Shown here: positions 16,680 through 24,836 of the stretch, in pieces | Layout of the letters: each line of letters starts with the position of its first letter | Numbering within the stretch: position 1 is the stretch's first letter | Source of the DNA: a virus | Strand: one strand, 5' to 3' | IMG/VR virus record: IMGVR_UViG_3300029908_000103 | Location: 1-32,274 of that record | DNA: 32,274 nt | Made by a program: the position numbers and the translations under genes | The notes under the pieces: model-generated | What the model was told of the DNA's origin: nothing | Seen by the model: the letters and a program-made list of their open reading frames with translations, nothing else | Databases searched by the model: none

Positions 16680-16691
16680 GAGATATAGAGT

Positions 16692-18086
16692 CTAGATTTC
16701 AGCGTCTGCTGTCCAGTTACCGCTGAACAAAATATTAGAGCCTATACTAGAAGTACTTAATCCACTAGCCGTTACATTAAAAGACGTAATAGTTGCTGAG
16801 GGCGTTACCGGCTCACTATTGCTAACTCCGCCAGTTAGATTGTAATATGACCAATCGCCAACATTAGAACTATTTGGATCATAGGCCGTAATAGTTGGGG
16901 GTTGTCTTTTAGTTGTCTTAAACATAACTGAAGAGCTTACAGCTGCTGAAGTGCTAAAGTAAAATCCGCTAATAAGTTGAGCAGTACCACTTATGTTAGC
17001 TGCTGGAGTAACTCCTATATTAAAAGACTTTTCATAGAATCTTTGACAAGCGATTAATTCACCGGCATAGTTGCCGCCAGCTTTTTGAAATGGAGCTGCT
17101 GTAGAACCAATATTAAGCATTGCTCCAGCTATTGTAAGCCCATTGCCAGAAGTATATAAGGTATTAGAAGCGGTAGTAGGATATATTTGAACGCCAATTG
17201 AACCAGATGAATTAATAGATCCTGGTATAGATACATTATTCAAAGTACAGTATGTATAGCTTCCGTTCGTAATAGTAAATGCAGCCGAAGTAATTACGGT
17301 TTGAGTTTTAGTTTCGGTATTTGCGTATGTTACAGCTATAGTTACTTGGGTAACCGCAGCTACACCCTGTACCCATACGCCGAAAGAAACTTTGCTATCT
17401 AAAGCTAACATAGAAGTTTTATTTTCAACTACTTGGCTTATATTCATGTTTGGATTAGAGCAACCAGCGCCATAAGTAAAATTCATAGCGAGACCTACAC
17501 CTGGAACGGTCGCGGCCGGAGCACCTTGGCTAAAGTTAAGAGTTCCACCAGTACCGTTGACGGTAAACCATCTATCGGCTATGTAGACGTTTGAAGATGA
17601 AGTAGAGATAGAAGTACCTCTTTGAAAGAAATCGAATCCACCATTTATTAATAGATTTTGATTGAAAGGCAAATCTGCCCCAGTTAAAGCTCTAAATGTT
17701 GGGGCTGCGGCTGAACCTGAAGTAGGACCGGCAAAGATAGTGTTGGCTGATTGATTTGAAAAGCCACCGGTAGTCCAGGTAGGTATTCCACCTACTACTG
17801 TCAATACTTGACTGGTAGATCCGATAGGCAGACTTGTCAAAGTATTAGTAGCAGTAGAGAAATACTCTATAGCACCGTTAGTAGAACCTGAAGCTGCGCT
17901 AGAAATCTGCTCCCATAAAGGGGTCGTATTACAAAGTATGAAGAATTGTTGGGTATCAGTTTGATACGCTACCTTACCGATATCAGTGGATTGAAACCCA
18001 GATGCAGCCAATCTAGCTGTTGCGTTAGCATAAGTAAATGCCTGTACGACGTGCATTGCTGAACCGGTGACGACTGAATGAAACAT
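16692..18086 (-). CDS. Tail fibre with carbohydrate-binding-like C-terminus (464 aa)
   Basis: The N-terminal module (YANATARLAASGF...DIGKVAYQTDTQQFFIL) is typical of phage fibre-anchor proteins. A short linker with SANTIFAGPTSGSAAAPTFR and LTGADLP is shared with the 11236 and 18168 fibres. The central sequence NLLINGGFDFFQRGTS, followed by YIADRWF, is the hallmark opening of carbohydrate-binding-like modules of phage fibres. The C-terminus (AAPFQKAGGNYAGELIACQRF...) is the tip, homologous to the orphan segment at 10441-10920. It has a GAGGG ribosome-binding site, and an exact CAATCTTAAT promoter ends 28 bases before the ATG. It is likely a host-recognition protein, separately transcribed from the neighbouring fibres. 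Confidence 0.87.
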   Translation of the reverse strand: MFHSVVTGSAMHVVQAFTYANATARLAASGFQSTDIGKVAYQTDTQQFFILCNTTPLWEQISSAASGSTNGAIEYFSTATNTLTSLPIGSTSQVLTVVGGIPTWTTGGFSNQSANTIFAGPTSGSAAAPTFRALTGADLPFNQNLLINGGFDFFQRGTSISTSSSNVYIADRWFTVNGTGGTLNFSQGAPAATVPGVGLAMNFTYGAGCSNPNMNISQVVENKTSMLALDSKVSFGVWVQGVAAVTQVTIAVTYANTETKTQTVITSAAFTITNGSYTYCTLNNVSIPGSINSSGSIGVQIYPTTASNTLYTSGNGLTIAGAMLNIGSTAAPFQKAGGNYAGELIACQRFYEKSFNIGVTPAANISGTAQLISGFYFSTSAAVSSSVMFKTTKRQPPTITAYDPNSSNVGDWSYYNLTGGVSNSEPVTPSATITSFNVTASGLSTSSIGSNILFSGNWTADAEI

Positions 18087-18109
18087 AAATTAAACCCTCT
18101 ATATACCTT

Positions 18110-18124
18110 ATATCATTAAGATTG
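18110..18124 (-). promoter_or_regulatory. Putative late promoter (CAATCTTAAT class)
   Basis: The minus strand reads CAATCTTAATGATAT, matching the copy at 10165-10184 over 16 bases. It drives the 464-residue fibre gene. Confidence 0.62.
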
Positions 18125-18167
18125 TCTTCTAAAATCTATTTTAGCTATACGAATAGTGTTACATAAC

Positions 18168-20216
18168 CTATTGATAATGCTCGGTTACAATTATTATTCC
18201 GGAAGCACCATTTCCACCTGCGTTTCCACCGGCACCGGCCGCACCACCGGCTCCCCCTGAACCAACTGCAAAGCTATACGTGGAAGCAATTGATGACAAT
18301 ATTACAAATTTAAGATATCCACCTGAACCACCACCACAGCCCGTGTAAACACCAGAAGTCGCACTTGCACCGCCACCACCACCACCAGAGCCACTATTAG
18401 CGACTGCATTAGTACCGGCGGAGTTAGTACTTGAGATACCAGCGCCACCGTAAGGGGAATGTCCACCGATCCCACCGGCCGCATATACACCACCACTGGT
18501 TATCATAGTTGTACCCATACCATAACTGCCTGCTTGATTAACTAAAGCAGTATGTCCCGAACCTAACGTATTAGTACCTCCGGCACCCCCAAAAGATGCT
18601 CCATTAGTTTGACCTGAACCGCCACCTGCAGTTGAACCACCAAATGTTGTATTACCTGCATTACTTCCTGATTGAGTTCCACCTGATGTACTAGAGCCAG
18701 ATCCACCGGATCCACCGCCAATCATTTCGACTGTAACATAGACCGGACCTCTAGGAGAAGTAGATGTAGTAAAAGTACCGCTGCCCGATGTGTATACCGT
18801 GATTTTTGGTGCTATAAATGTCGAAGTAGTCACTTGAGAAGAAGACACAGTACTTGAGATATTAGAGAAAGAAGGCTGAGCGCTTACCGGTACACCCGAA
18901 GTCGAGATCGATGTTAAAAACTGATTAGATACCGCAGTATAGGATTCTACTCCACCTAAAGTAGTCGCAGAAGGATTTGGAAGATCTGCGCCGACTAAAG
19001 ATCTAAAAGCAGGAGCCGCAGCTGATCCAGAAGTAGGACCTGCGAATATAGTATTCGCCGAAGCCGTGGTAGCTCCGGTACCGCCGTTAACTACTGCGAG
19101 AGTTCCTGTAACGGCACTTGAATTACTTAAAGTTACAGCGCCCCAAGACGGTAAATCGCTGCCGTTAATCACCATTACTTGATTTGAAGTACCGATCGCT
19201 AACCTATTATTAGTGCCGGAAGCATAATAGATAGTGTCGCCTGCGGTAGTGGTTGGTGCTAAAGCATTGAAAGCAGCTGAAGCTGTTGATTGCCCAGTAC
19301 CTCCATTGGATATACCTAAAATACCAGAGACTGCATTCCCAGCAGATAAATTAACTGTGCTCCAAATCGGCAATCCTGTTATATTTGAAACTGTAAGAAC
19401 ATTGAACCCAGAACCGATACCTAATCTAGTTGTAGCTACACCACTAGTAGCGTAAGAAATATCACCGGCGGTAGTAAACCCAGAAAGAGCAGCTAAGGCT
19501 GCAGAAGCGGTAGTTTGTCCCGAACCACCATTAGCTATTGCTAATGCGCCTGTAACAGCACTAGAACTACTTAATGTTACAGCGCCCCAAACTAATGTTG
19601 AACCATTACTTGTAAGTACTTGATTAGAAGTACCTAAAGCTAATCTAGCGTTTACCGTGGAATAATATAAAAGATCGCCAGCAGTAGTTAAAGGAGATAA
19701 AGCTCCAAAAGCTGCTGAAGCTGTAGTTTGTCCTGTTCCGCCTTGTGAAATTCCCAAGGTACCGGAGATATCTGAAAAAGCTGGCTGAGTAGAAGAAGGG
19801 ACACCAGAAGTAGAGATAGCATTAATCCATTGATGAGCTACTGAAGCGTAACTTTCAATGCCACCTAAAGTTGTAGCAGAAGGATTTGGAAGATCTGCTC
19901 CGACTAAGGATCTAAAAGTTGGAGTAGTAGCAGAACCGATCGTAGGGCCTGCGAAAACTAAGTTTGCACTTTCATTGGCCAAGGTAACAGCAAAAGTACC
20001 TGAGGTAGTAATTGGCGAGCCGGATACGTTAAATATCGAGGGTACGGTTAAAGCAACGGAAGTTACACTTCCAGAACCCGAACTAGTAAAAGCGCTACCG
20101 CCTGCGCCGTTAGCGGTTAGCACATATCCAGACGTAGCGGCACCTGAGCTTATATCAGTTCCCTGAATTTGCTCTTGTCTTTGCACTCCGTTTACTATTC
20201 TAGAAAATTCGCTCAT
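18168..20216 (-). CDS. Tail fibre with glycine-rich tip, second copy (682 aa)
   Basis: The ATG at 20216 was chosen because it gives the shared fibre N-terminus (MSEFSRIVNGVQRQ); the longer reading starts at a TTG. The shaft has many GGTGQTTASAAF...LSP units with LATGSSNQVL-type spacers, plus two LVGADLPNPSATTLGG units nearly identical to those of the 11236 fibre. The C-terminus is rich in GGSGSGG segments and ends in GIIIVTEHYQ, paralogous to the tip of the 11236 fibre. It follows the small upstream gene by 4 bases (TAG-TATT-ATG) and is the last gene of the operon that begins at 24226. No strong terminator was seen after it. Function: receptor-binding fibre. Confidence 0.87.
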   Translation of the reverse strand: MSEFSRIVNGVQRQEQIQGTDISSGAATSGYVLTANGAGGSAFTSSGSGSVTSVALTVPSIFNVSGSPITTSGTFAVTLANESANLVFAGPTIGSATTPTFRSLVGADLPNPSATTLGGIESYASVAHQWINAISTSGVPSSTQPAFSDISGTLGISQGGTGQTTASAAFGALSPLTTAGDLLYYSTVNARLALGTSNQVLTSNGSTLVWGAVTLSSSSAVTGALAIANGGSGQTTASAALAALSGFTTAGDISYATSGVATTRLGIGSGFNVLTVSNITGLPIWSTVNLSAGNAVSGILGISNGGTGQSTASAAFNALAPTTTAGDTIYYASGTNNRLAIGTSNQVMVINGSDLPSWGAVTLSNSSAVTGTLAVVNGGTGATTASANTIFAGPTSGSAAAPAFRSLVGADLPNPSATTLGGVESYTAVSNQFLTSISTSGVPVSAQPSFSNISSTVSSSQVTTSTFIAPKITVYTSGSGTFTTSTSPRGPVYVTVEMIGGGSGGSGSSTSGGTQSGSNAGNTTFGGSTAGGGSGQTNGASFGGAGGTNTLGSGHTALVNQAGSYGMGTTMITSGGVYAAGGIGGHSPYGGAGISSTNSAGTNAVANSGSGGGGGGASATSGVYTGCGGGSGGYLKFVILSSIASTYSFAVGSGGAGGAAGAGGNAGGNGASGIIIVTEHYQ

Positions 20217-20220
20217 AATA

Positions 20221-20670
20221 CTATAATTCCCCAACAACCGATAAAAGGAGTTGGATGTCTAAAAGTGAAGGATTATATTCGTTTTCAACTACTACGCCGA
20301 TTAACAAAACAAAGTCTCCTGCTACGAAACCATTAGCTCCAGTATTAGGCTTAATGTTAGTTAAACCACCAGAGGCTGATACATATACTATATCACCAGA
20401 GCTAAATCCGGTTGATAGGTTTTCTAATCGGCCCGAATCGATGACAGGACCGCTCTGGCCGTTAGGAATATCGGCGTAGGTCAGACCGATCATAGCAGTA
20501 GCGATAGTTTCCGTACTGACCGATATAGGTATGATATGACTAGCACTATTAATAGCGACCGGAGTACCTTTAACGAGAGTTGAGCCAGTTTCATTAACAA
20601 AATTAGTTACAACTTGTCTGGAAGATCCCGTACCCTGTAAAGAAGCGAATGATATCGGTGAATAGCTCAT
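20221..20670 (-). CDS. Fibre-associated beta-barrel protein (capping/decoration type)
   Basis: The 149-residue reading from ATG 20670 was chosen because GGAG lies seven bases before it and it overlaps the upstream stop as ATGA; the longer reading begins upstream. The sequence is a single beta module: VTNFVNETGSTLVKGTPVAI, IGLTYADIPNGQSGPV, GFSSGDIVYVSASGGLT. It resembles small beta-barrel decoration proteins (DUF2190-like pattern of KGTPV, G.V, GD.VY and GGLT). It also resembles the module seen in the 11236 and 13880 fibres. It lies between a homing endonuclease and a fibre in one operon. It may cap, join or decorate a fibre; the exact partner is not visible. Confidence 0.55.
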   Translation of the reverse strand: MSYSPISFASLQGTGSSRQVVTNFVNETGSTLVKGTPVAINSASHIIPISVSTETIATAMIGLTYADIPNGQSGPVIDSGRLENLSTGFSSGDIVYVSASGGLTNIKPNTGANGFVAGDFVLLIGVVVENEYNPSLLDIQLLLSVVGEL

Positions 20671-21515
20671 ACGGTAACTCCTAAGAATTCCAAACATTTA
20701 GGTACACAAGCGTCTTTATCTTCGATCCAATTTTCTTCTTTAATATGAAGGATTTCAATGCCTTGAGATCTAAAGTAGTCATCTTTAATCTGATGATACA
20801 TTACTATATCGCTATCGGGCCAAGTAATCTTCTTTTTTCTTAAAGCTTTAAGTGAATGCCAGTAGATTCCATCGAATTCTATACCTTTAGATATTTCTGG
20901 TACAAAAATATCGATTTCAAAACCTTTTATATGAGGTTTATTGTCTATATGTATATTAGCATGTCTTAAAGATTTTGCTGTTGGTAAAAATGATTGAATT
21001 ATATTATGCAACTCTTTTTCTTGAAGAGAAACAGTCCTGGATTTTTTCATGTGTTTACAAATATCGTCCATGATTCCTAAACGTAGTGCCGCATCATAGG
21101 CACCGGAAGAATTATCCTCGAACTCTCCTCTAGAGTTAAATCTTAGAGCTTCTATTCTTAATGTAGTAAGATTCCAGTATCCATTAGGCATTCTTGTTGA
21201 TAACATATGTTGACATATCTTATCTATAATTTTATATCGCAAGGCCGCTTTATAAGCTCCAGGAGAACCATTTTCAAATGCTACTCTAGAATTATACTTT
21301 AAAGCCTCTTCTTGTAGAGTACTCGGATTCCATTTAATGGGGCGAATAAGATTATTTAGAGGATCTTTCAATATCATATGGGAACAGATTTCATTTAATA
21401 TGCCTAATTTAATTGCCTGTTTATAAGCGGCAGAAAAAGTCTTTTTAAACTCTGTTCTAGAATTACAAGTTAAAGCTGATTCTTTGATCTGCAATTCAAA
21501 CCATATCTTTTTCAT
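20667..21515 (-). CDS. Homing-endonuclease-like protein with three helical repeats and Vsr/EDxHD-type nuclease
   Basis: The ATG at 21515 (MKKIWFEL) was chosen because a GGAG lies nine bases before it and it matches the start of the paralogue at 26636. Residues about 5-160 contain three ~50-residue units with the pattern EALKYNSR.EF...S..AY..A...GI.D.IC.HM. The last ~110 residues are a Vsr-like nuclease with FEIDIFVPEISKGIEFDG, YWHS, YHQIKDDYFRSQGIE and a closing HIKEENW, the acidic/His arrangement of EDxHD-type homing endonucleases. The gene overlaps the upstream stop (TAATG) and the downstream start (ATGA). That is unusually tight for a selfish gene and makes its expression translationally coupled to virion genes. 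The related gene with five repeats is at 26636-27745. Confidence 0.82.
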   Translation of the reverse strand: MKKIWFELQIKESALTCNSRTEFKKTFSAAYKQAIKLGILNEICSHMILKDPLNNLIRPIKWNPSTLQEEALKYNSRVAFENGSPGAYKAALRYKIIDKICQHMLSTRMPNGYWNLTTLRIEALRFNSRGEFEDNSSGAYDAALRLGIMDDICKHMKKSRTVSLQEKELHNIIQSFLPTAKSLRHANIHIDNKPHIKGFEIDIFVPEISKGIEFDGIYWHSLKALRKKKITWPDSDIVMYHQIKDDYFRSQGIEILHIKEENWIEDKDACVPKCLEFLGVTV

Positions 21516-24226
21516 TAGAATATACTCCAAAAAGCACCATTACTAATGAGACTATAACTGACCCATTGTACGTTTGTTAACTGAGTATTGGATCCATCTA
21601 TTAAATCGGATCCATTTCCCTTAACTGTTAAAGTATTGAGAGTACTGTCGATTTTCTTAACATAAAATATCTGACCCGTAGATGAGCTGGCGGTAGGTAA
21701 TGTAATGATAATATTTCCACTAGTACAATCTACTAAAATAAAGCAATCAGAAAGCATTATTGTATAATTACTAGTCTTAGTGGAAATCGAAATAGGACCA
21801 CCTGCTGCATCAGCGCCAGGATTTCCAGCGGGACCTTGAGGGCCTATGGGACCCGGTTCCGGAGTCCCACCCGAACCTCCTCCGGGTCCGCCAGTCACAC
21901 CTATTCTAAACTCAAGAACATCGCCCACAACTAAAGTTTGTAGGATTTCGATCTGATTTGAAGTCGTACCAGGAGCGCCAACTTCGGACCAGTCAACACT
22001 TAAAACTAAATATTGACCGTTTAAGAAGACTTGTAATCCTCCTAAACCAACGGTATATCTTTGTGGAGCATTGCCTAGTCTGGAGTTATTCGGCAGAGTG
22101 ATTAAAGTAGTAGCCGAAATAGGTCCAGCTAGAGAAGTTGGAGGAGTAGCGCCTGTTAATACGATATTAACCGTTTGATCATAGCAAGGCTCATCTAACA
22201 ATGATGCAATAATGCCCATTGCTTTATCTAGCTCTTTAATAGCTAAAGTTAAATTGGAACCATCAATAATACTATAGTTACCGACACCGGTCCCGCTTTG
22301 ATTTGTAGTAACCGTAAATGGTGTGCCTACATCAAAGTTCGAAGACGCAATCGTTACACCTGCGCTAGTATTGGTTACAATTATTGTATCAGTATTAGGA
22401 TTTGGCTGTTGGACCGCTAAGAAGTCATCAGCACTTGTACCGTTTAGTCCTGTAGTAATCAAAGCGGCAACTTGAGCAGCTGTCATTGAAGTTGTAATAT
22501 CTACTTCGATTCCTAAAGTAGTATAAGGAGGAGCTGGATCGACGCCAGTTCCGTTTACTTTAAACCAGACATAATACTTTCTGAAGTTACCGGAGCTATT
22601 GATTAAGAAATATTGGCCCGGTGAAATAGTGGAACCGATGCCGGTTACTATTTGAGTAATCTGAGATACGGAGCCAGGATTTAATGCGGAAACATATTGT
22701 GGCGCATAAGCGGTTTCAATTGGAGAACCGATATATTGCAGTACAGTTTGAGCGGTGGTGTCAGAAATTTGACGGTCTTCACCCATCTCTAATTCGGCAC
22801 CTAAGAACCGAATATAAATGTTAGGGATGGAACCGCCGTTGTCCGCACGCATGAACAACCAGAACACGTCGGCTCCAGCCGGTACTAGCCCTCTGGAAGT
22901 AATTTGAATCGCTCTAGGATCGCCAACGGGAGTTGCACTTACGTAATAACTGCCGAAAGCATACAAAGCTAAGGAAGTAACTGTTTGATAATAAGTTGTA
23001 GTTAAAGTAACTTGAGAAGGAGAATTGACTGTTAAGATCTGATAATATTCAGCATCAGTATCGGTTGCGATTTTAATCCAATCGCCAGCTATTAAATTTG
23101 TAGTCCAACTTACCGCACCTACTGAAGTGACGATCGCGCTTGAGATTGTGAATATTAATTCTGGTGAAATTGTAGCGCCGCGGGTTAGAGTTATATAGGC
23201 TACTTGATCATCGGTTAATATTAAATTAGAAGAAGTTGAATTGGCGTCTAATTCATAATTTAATTCAGATCCAATAACTTTAATAAAGATCGGCTGATCC
23301 CAATTTAGCTGCCCAGCAACTGTCGGAACGATTGGTGGAAAAGTTGGAAGAATACCGTGCGCAATGGAACCTTTACCTGTAACTACTGTATTGGCGAGAT
23401 CCTCTCTTAATGAAGACAAGGATCCATCAGTCCCAGCAGAGAACCAAAAAGGGGTTCCTTTGATCTCTTGAACGGAAGTCATTATAGCTGACATCCACGA
23501 TTTGAGGTTATCTAACGCTTTATCGCCGCCGCTAAAAGGATTAACTGAGTCATCGGTAGAAATAATCGGATTCGCCGTACGTCCTTCTGGCCATGGGTAG
23601 GTGTACAGAGGATTTGGGGTTAACCCACCGGTTCCTAGAGTAAATAACATTGGACGGATATCTTCGATCGATATTACGTTATTACCAGCATCGGTTTGAA
23701 CTATTGCAATAGGTAAAAAGTGAGAGGCAGGAGTTACATTCGATATATTGATAGTATAAGAAAGAATTATAGCGCTTGGAGCCGTCGACGTTATCTCAGA
23801 ATCAGTAGTGACATCCCAAAAATAGGTAGGGACACTAGAACTTGCTTCAACACTTCTTGTTAATTCCAACGATACGTAATTATATGAACTAGGGGAAAAC
23901 GCTCCGAGGACTATTGGATTTGTGGCAGCATTTAGCTGTTGAACAGGAGTTCCTACTGGGACCAAATAAAATGTACCGCTGACTGAGGATAAATAATGTA
24001 ATACAGCGCCAGGATCGACCGTCATTGTCAGAGCACTAGAAGCTCCACCAATAGCATTGGCCATGTTAATTTCGAAACCGCGTAGAACGTAAGAATTATT
24101 CGTCCCAAGGACGAGGGAGGCCATTAACTCATCAAAATCATTAGAGGTAGCCGATTCTATTGAAAGCATCGCTGGAAGATCTATACGTTCGGAACTTAGA
24201 AAATTCTGGCGCCTTATAACAGACAT
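21515..24226 (-). CDS. Large tail/baseplate structural protein with collagen-like segment (903 aa)
   Basis: The N-terminal ~250 residues (SVIRRQNFLSSERIDLPAML, YVLRGFEIN, VDPGAVLHYL, SIEDIRPMLF) resemble phage tail or baseplate wedge proteins that anchor fibres. About residues 540-640 hold GQYFLINSSGN and YYVWFKVNGTGVDPAPP, a module that recurs in the baseplate protein at the right edge. At residues about 791-809 is a collagen-like GPIGPQGPAGNPGAD stretch. The C-terminal ~95 residues (ISTKTSNYTIMLSDCFILVD...ITLPTASSSTG) look like a trimeric fibre-tip domain. An AGGA ribosome-binding site is present and a CAATCTTAAT promoter ends 42 bases upstream. It is the first gene of the operon running to 18168. 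Confidence 0.8.
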   Translation of the reverse strand: MSVIRRQNFLSSERIDLPAMLSIESATSNDFDELMASLVLGTNNSYVLRGFEINMANAIGGASSALTMTVDPGAVLHYLSSVSGTFYLVPVGTPVQQLNAATNPIVLGAFSPSSYNYVSLELTRSVEASSSVPTYFWDVTTDSEITSTAPSAIILSYTINISNVTPASHFLPIAIVQTDAGNNVISIEDIRPMLFTLGTGGLTPNPLYTYPWPEGRTANPIISTDDSVNPFSGGDKALDNLKSWMSAIMTSVQEIKGTPFWFSAGTDGSLSSLREDLANTVVTGKGSIAHGILPTFPPIVPTVAGQLNWDQPIFIKVIGSELNYELDANSTSSNLILTDDQVAYITLTRGATISPELIFTISSAIVTSVGAVSWTTNLIAGDWIKIATDTDAEYYQILTVNSPSQVTLTTTYYQTVTSLALYAFGSYYVSATPVGDPRAIQITSRGLVPAGADVFWLFMRADNGGSIPNIYIRFLGAELEMGEDRQISDTTAQTVLQYIGSPIETAYAPQYVSALNPGSVSQITQIVTGIGSTISPGQYFLINSSGNFRKYYVWFKVNGTGVDPAPPYTTLGIEVDITTSMTAAQVAALITTGLNGTSADDFLAVQQPNPNTDTIIVTNTSAGVTIASSNFDVGTPFTVTTNQSGTGVGNYSIIDGSNLTLAIKELDKAMGIIASLLDEPCYDQTVNIVLTGATPPTSLAGPISATTLITLPNNSRLGNAPQRYTVGLGGLQVFLNGQYLVLSVDWSEVGAPGTTSNQIEILQTLVVGDVLEFRIGVTGGPGGGSGGTPEPGPIGPQGPAGNPGADAAGGPISISTKTSNYTIMLSDCFILVDCTSGNIIITLPTASSSTGQIFYVKKIDSTLNTLTVKGNGSDLIDGSNTQLTNVQWVSYSLISNGAFWSIF

Positions 24227-24263
24227 GTTTTCGGTCCTATATTAGTTTGAGTGACTTAACTCT

Positions 24264-24278
24264 ATCTTATTAAGATTG
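24264..24278 (-). promoter_or_regulatory. Putative late promoter (CAATCTTAAT class)
   Basis: The minus strand reads CAATCTTAATAAGAT. It drives the 903-residue structural gene and lies in a divergent intergenic region whose other side carries a sigma70 promoter. Confidence 0.6.
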
Positions 24279-24374
24279 CTAGTTAAGTATTTTCCTACTA
24301 TAAGACTATATCATACGACGGTATTTAATAGTGTTTTAATCTTATCAATAACTTATAGTACAATCCATAATAAT

Positions 24375-24388
24375 CAGTCTATTGACTG
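24375..24388. promoter_or_regulatory. Dyad over the -35 element (possible operator)
   Basis: CAGTC-TATT-GACTG is a perfect 5-bp dyad that contains part of the TTGACT -35 hexamer (24382-24387). A binding protein or hairpin here would affect the plus-strand promoter. Confidence 0.35.
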
Positions 24389-24410
24389 TACTTTTAAGAT
24401 ATGATATAAT
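24382..24410 (+). promoter_or_regulatory. Sigma70-type promoter
   Basis: TTGACT (24382-24387), 17-base spacer, TATAAT (24405-24410), followed by the coiled-coil/zinc-ribbon gene at 24432. This is near-perfect consensus, so it is probably read by the host RNA polymerase. Confidence 0.85.
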
Positions 24411-24431
24411 ATAGATAGAGGTAACTCAACC

Positions 24432-24836
24432 ATGGGTAAAGCAAAGCGTTCAGATAAGGATCACAGTAAAATCCAAGAACTTCACCATGAAAACATGAAG
24501 TTAAAGCGCACCATCTCTTCTTTGAGAAAACAATTGGCCCGTGTCGATCTAGATCGTTATGGTACTCTGAAAGACATGCTAGATCAAGAAGAGGCTGAAA
24601 CTGGAAAAGCGCAAGAAACCAGCCAATTCTTAAAAGACCTAAAGAAAGTTTGGGCCTGCAGAGAATGCTCTGAAGGTTATCTAGAGATTATCCTGTACAA
24701 TCGTCGTGATGGATTATTCTATTTCAGGTCTTGTAATATGTGTAAAAATAGGACCAAAAGTCAGCGTTATAATAAAGATGAAGTTAAAGGTATCATGAAA
24801 CCAGAAGAATCTGACAACAAGAAGAAGTCTACTTGA
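24432..24836 (+). CDS. Coiled-coil/zinc-ribbon phage protein of unknown function
   Basis: This is a 134-residue basic protein. The N-terminal ~55 residues form a predicted coiled coil (HSKIQELHHENMKLKRTIS, SLRKQLARVDLDRYG), and the middle is acidic. The C-terminal part has two C-x2-C pairs (CREC and CNMC) around YLEIILYNRRDGLFYFRS, a zinc-ribbon arrangement. I recognise the pattern from small proteins of large phages but not a function; nucleic-acid or polymerase binding is a reasonable guess. It is the only plus-strand gene in the right half, and it has a near-consensus sigma70 promoter 22 bases before the ATG. It ends in an 8-base tail-to-tail overlap with the exonuclease gene, so this transcript would run antisense to it. 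Confidence 0.65.
   Translation: MGKAKRSDKDHSKIQELHHENMKLKRTISSLRKQLARVDLDRYGTLKDMLDQEEAETGKAQETSQFLKDLKKVWACRECSEGYLEIILYNRRDGLFYFRSCNMCKNRTKSQRYNKDEVKGIMKPEESDNKKKST

Noticed and set aside
11236-20216. Variable-region retroelement (diversity-generating) for the fibre tips
   Set aside because: No reverse transcriptase and no template-like repeat with adenine-directed differences was seen; the repeats are ordinary modules.
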